From: Campylorhamphus procurvoides
Taxonomy: Eukaryota > Chordata > Aves > Passeriformes > Dendrocolaptidae
Assembly: GCA_013396655.1 (NCBI GenBank)
Contig: WBMV01007712.1
Coordinates: 124,001 to 188,000, forward strand
DNA: 64,000 bases
Direction of reading: 5' to 3'
A model generated the notes under the pieces. It saw only the letters and a list, made by a program, of their open reading frames with translations, did not search any database and was not told the origin of the DNA. Below, piece after piece: positions 61,011-64,000 of the stretch. Position 1 is the stretch's first letter. Every line of letters begins with the position of its first letter. A program made the translations under genes and the position numbers.

Positions 61011-61384
61011 CCGAATGCATCTCTCCCCCCACCCCACCAGGATGAAGAAAGTCTTCCTCCTCCAATCCCTTCTTTGCCTTTATGCAACCCGGGGAACACG
61101 GGCTGATTGGAAAGGTCTCTTTCCTTGATAACAACAATTCAATGCGCCTTGACATTTTAATAGCCTGCCGTCCTAGTGAACACAATCGAGCTGAGCAGTG
61201 AAGCAAAAATCATTAGGTAAGCAAGATAATCTAAACGAAAAATCAGCCTCAACTGGGTCCTACATCTGGGGCACATCTGGGCAGAGGCTACCCTTTCCTG
61301 CCGGCTTCCGAATAGGAATCCTCTCCTGGGAAGTCTGTCAGGGGAAAGAGGGGTGTCCATGGATTTACTGCTGGGGGAAATCCA

Positions 61385-61436
61385 CCCTCTCCTGCCCCCC
61401 CTACCCCTCCCACCTGCAAACCCCTTCCCTCCGCTC
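61385..61436 (-). other. C-rich tract; G-quadruplex-type motif on minus strand
   Basis: The plus strand has runs of 7, 4, 3 and 4 C separated by short spacers (about 61395-61424), so the minus strand carries four closely spaced G runs. It lies inside the candidate conserved block and could be a regulatory GC box region. Confidence 0.45.
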
Positions 61437-62924
61437 ACACTCCCCTTTCTATAGGAGTGAGATGCTGACTTTGCAAGCCACTCGCTTTATGAATATGACC
61501 CTCAAAGGGAAGAAACCCTCTCACAAGCCCAGAACTATGTTATCATCGTTATTAAGGAGCTTAAAAAGGAGCTGGGAAGAGGAGACACCGGTGGAATTGC
61601 AGCCTGATTGTGATTGATGTGTTCCTATTAGCTCCTCACTGTTATCTCTCTGGATGGCAAGAACAGCCAGTGGCTTGTAACACAACAGATTACCTGAGTT
61701 TTCAGCCCTAGACGGATGTTTAAATAAAATATAGTCCCTTTTAGCGAGAAGCTCATTTTCTCTCCGAGGCTCCCAGACTATTTCATGTCAGCTGTGATTC
61801 GCTGTGACTCTCCTCAGTAAACATGTCTTATCATTAATAATTCTTTACAAGCACAATTTCATGGAGTCTTTTTGTATGTGTGCGTGGGGGGAGGAGGAGA
61901 TGTGCATGCGCAAATGTTGGTCTCAGCCTCATCTCGATACAGTTTGGGAACCCAAGGTGCTTCTCTTCAGAATTTCACCTGCCTTGCCAAAAATGATTGA
62001 TTACCCCTAGCAGACTGGGTGTCCAGCTATACCCAACAAATGACTTTGGCCCCTAACAACAGGCCTTGGCCAGATAGAAATCAATATTTCACCATTAAAA
62101 TCTATCAAAGAAGAGTTAAGGCACCATCTGTCCCTGCCGCCTTTCCATGGTGTGTGAACATTAAATCCGACACTTGTAGTACATGAGTAATCAATATATA
62201 GTAGTTCACAGATCATTTGTGGTCCCCTTTTAGCAGTGATGGATGCTTGGAATAGTTGTGATTCATTTTGTCACACCATTAAACAAGATTCTGTCCAGTT
62301 CCTTCCTGATTTCATTTAGAGGATCATTCTTCACAGTTCATAAGAGAGAAACGGTTTTACCAATCTGCTTCTATTTCAATAAGTCACTTTATAGAGATTT
62401 TGTGTCCTGCAGACTGTAAAAATTCTGGAGAGATAGTACAAACATACCTCTAAAACTATTCACTGCATGACATATGCATAAAGTGTGAAAAACTGAATGT
62501 AAATATGTTTACCTCTTTATCTACAAATATTGGTTTTAACCCTTCCCTTGCTAGAGGGGACTTCAGGCAGAAGTGCTTGGAAATACAGCCTCCCCTAGGG
62601 CAGACACAGCCAAGTTTGGAAATGGGCTGTAATTAAAAGCATGAATAAAACAACCGCAAACTCGGTGATAGAGCTTTACTTCTGAAATTGAAATGGTGAG
62701 GTCTCAGTAAAATAAACACCTTTCTTAATTGCTTCTGCTGATACGCACCCAGCTTCTTCTGAATTGTTCATTTTATACTGACAATAAATGTATAATTGCG
62801 AAGCATGTTTAAGTGGTTCCAAATAAATGGCCTTATTTTTTTTTAACTTTTCTTATAATTGCCATTATTATGCAGACTTCTTCCTTTTTGAAGGAGGGGG
62901 AAGAATTACATATTAATGTTCCGT

Positions 62925-62937
62925 AGATTATTAATCT
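62925..62937. promoter_or_regulatory. AGATTA-T-TAATCT palindrome
   Basis: A perfect 13-bp palindrome made of two inverted GATTA/TAATC cores around a single T. TAATC is the core of bicoid-class (OTX, PITX, GSC) homeodomains, which bind such inverted pairs as dimers. It sits in an ATTA-dense segment of the candidate conserved block. Function is inferred from the motif alone. Confidence 0.35.
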
Positions 62938-63300
62938 CATAAAAGTCCTGCTCTTTCAGTCTCCAAATCATTCAATCAGATCCTCAGACAATGCTGTAAT
63001 TGGGCATCGTGATGGGGCTTCTCAAATTTAAACACTTTAGGAATTGGCCCTGTCTGGACTTCCCCTGGCTGCAGTAAGATATCCAAATAATATAAGCATC
63101 AGACTTGGATGCAGAGATAAAATCAGAGGGTGCCCTGAGGATCTGTCAGAAGACATCTCCTAAAACCTTCATTGTGTGGCAATTTTCCCAATTAAAGGAC
63201 ATAAACAGCAGTGATTCATGCAACTAGCAGTGCTAGCCTGTCCTCCGTGGAGCGCTTGATGCAGTAATTTTTAATCAGGTTGGTCATTTATAACCCATAC

Positions 63301-64000
63301 ATTTTCAAGAATCCCTCTTGGCTGCTGGAGTGCACTGACTCACTAAACACAGGGCAGAGGAGGAAGAAGGGAGAAGCCCATCCTTGGCTGGATGAGGTCC
63401 CACCGAAGCTTTCCTGGCAGTGGACCAGACCCCACAGACATTTAATTCAAGTATCCCATGAGGAAGAACATATTTGTTAGAGTGCAAACAACCTCAGAGT
63501 AGGGTTCCCCCTTCTGAGCGTGGCTGTGTCCCAGCAGTGTCGAGTGGCTCCAGGCAGATGGGGAGAGGCAGAAGGGAAGAGCCTTGTTCTCTTCAATGAG
63601 GTCACTGGGAACAGGAAGTGCAGTAAGCTGATGAGTTCGTACTTACAGGAGTAGAGGAACCAGAATATTAATGATAAAATTGTACAGAGGATTTTTGTGA
63701 GTAAGGTCGAGTCATTGGAGCAGAAATTCGTAGTGAAGAATTCCTGAGGCCAGGCTTAGCTTTGTCAGAGCTCCTGGGTGGCTGGGCTCAGATACATAAG
63801 ATGTCTTCAGGTAGAAAAAATTGCCCCAGCTTCACAGGTTTCTGGGATGGTGTCCCAGGAAAACTGCCTGTAGTTCCATAGATGTCGAAGCAAGGGTGAG
63901 AGTGGGAGAGCCGTGCCCAGGAACAGACTCTGAGACATGGGCTTAGGCTGCAGCTGCACCTTTAACTTCTTCCTTTACATAACCATCACTCATTAATTCC
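63301..64000. other. unique non-coding DNA
   Basis: No gene, repeat or strong motif. A minus-strand donor-like gtaagtac near 63645 follows CT rather than AG and lacks an obvious exon. Confidence 0.45.

Larger units (their letters stand above)
60301..63300. promoter_or_regulatory. candidate conserved non-coding element cluster
   Basis: This block lacks recognisable transposons. It has long unique segments rich in transcription-factor-like words (E-box CACCTG, AGATTA/TAATCT, TTTATGA, TTATTAAG, CTTTGAT-like) and short T or CA runs between them. The parts at 61460-61800 and 62830-63080 look most constrained to my eye, a texture typical of regulatory deserts around developmental genes. This is pattern judgement only and no alignment was possible. 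The 139-codon plus frame at 61198-61617 is unrecognised and probably a by-product. Confidence 0.3.

Noticed and set aside
61198..61617. 139-codon plus frame
   Set aside because: No family resemblance. It crosses the C-rich tract, and the segment looks like conserved non-coding DNA.
1..64000. CRISPR arrays, operons, phage or bacterial systems
   Set aside because: No spaced direct repeats of CRISPR type, no ribosome-binding-site-led ORFs and no dense coding; the sequence is clearly vertebrate.

Overview
This window reads as vertebrate nuclear DNA, most likely from a bird (a sauropsid at the least). It is AT-rich and CpG-poor and has no operon-like ORFs: the longest ATG-started frame is 148 codons and none resembles a known protein. 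Interspersed repeats are sparse. The ones I recognise are a truncated CR1 LINE 3' end, several very old MIR-type SINE remnants, an ancestral sauropsid repeat family, and one endogenous retroviral LTR. There are no Alu-, B1- or young L1-type elements. No protein-coding gene can be called with confidence. The window looks like a gene desert or the inside of very long introns, with possible regulatory elements and possibly a low-expressed non-coding transcript on the minus strand.

Layout. 1-15 kb is unique AT-rich DNA with a CR1 scrap (1.1 kb), an exon-like segment (1.52 kb, minus), a CpG-retaining block that may be a conserved element or an exon (2.3-2.75 kb) and simple A/T tracts. 15-36.5 kb is more unique DNA with an exon-like segment at 15.6 kb (minus), a four-copy TGGCCA / NFI-type cluster at 19.7 kb, a perfect hairpin at 20.1 kb, a 70-bp ATCC microsatellite at 21.4 kb, MIR remnants, a triple GTGACAC inverted array at 26.6 kb and A-rich stretches. 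36.53-37.16 kb is a G-rich array of degenerate telomere-like repeats with an exact 169-bp higher-order period. It abuts a truncated retroviral segment on the minus strand (37.16-38.03 kb: leader, R/U5, TATA box and a U3 with three 85-bp repeats).

38-64 kb is again unique DNA with two GC-rich islets (40.73-40.88 and 47.89-48.12 kb), more ancestral repeats, an exon-like open segment at 54.6-54.8 kb (minus) and a final 3-4 kb (60.3-63.3 kb) whose texture suggests clustered developmental conserved non-coding elements.

The most unusual structure is the 169-bp telomere-like array and its sharp junction with the truncated provirus. The exon-like segments are inferences from splice-site consensus and open frames only and need transcript evidence. 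Interspersed-repeat assignments rest on remembered family motifs, not on an alignment.
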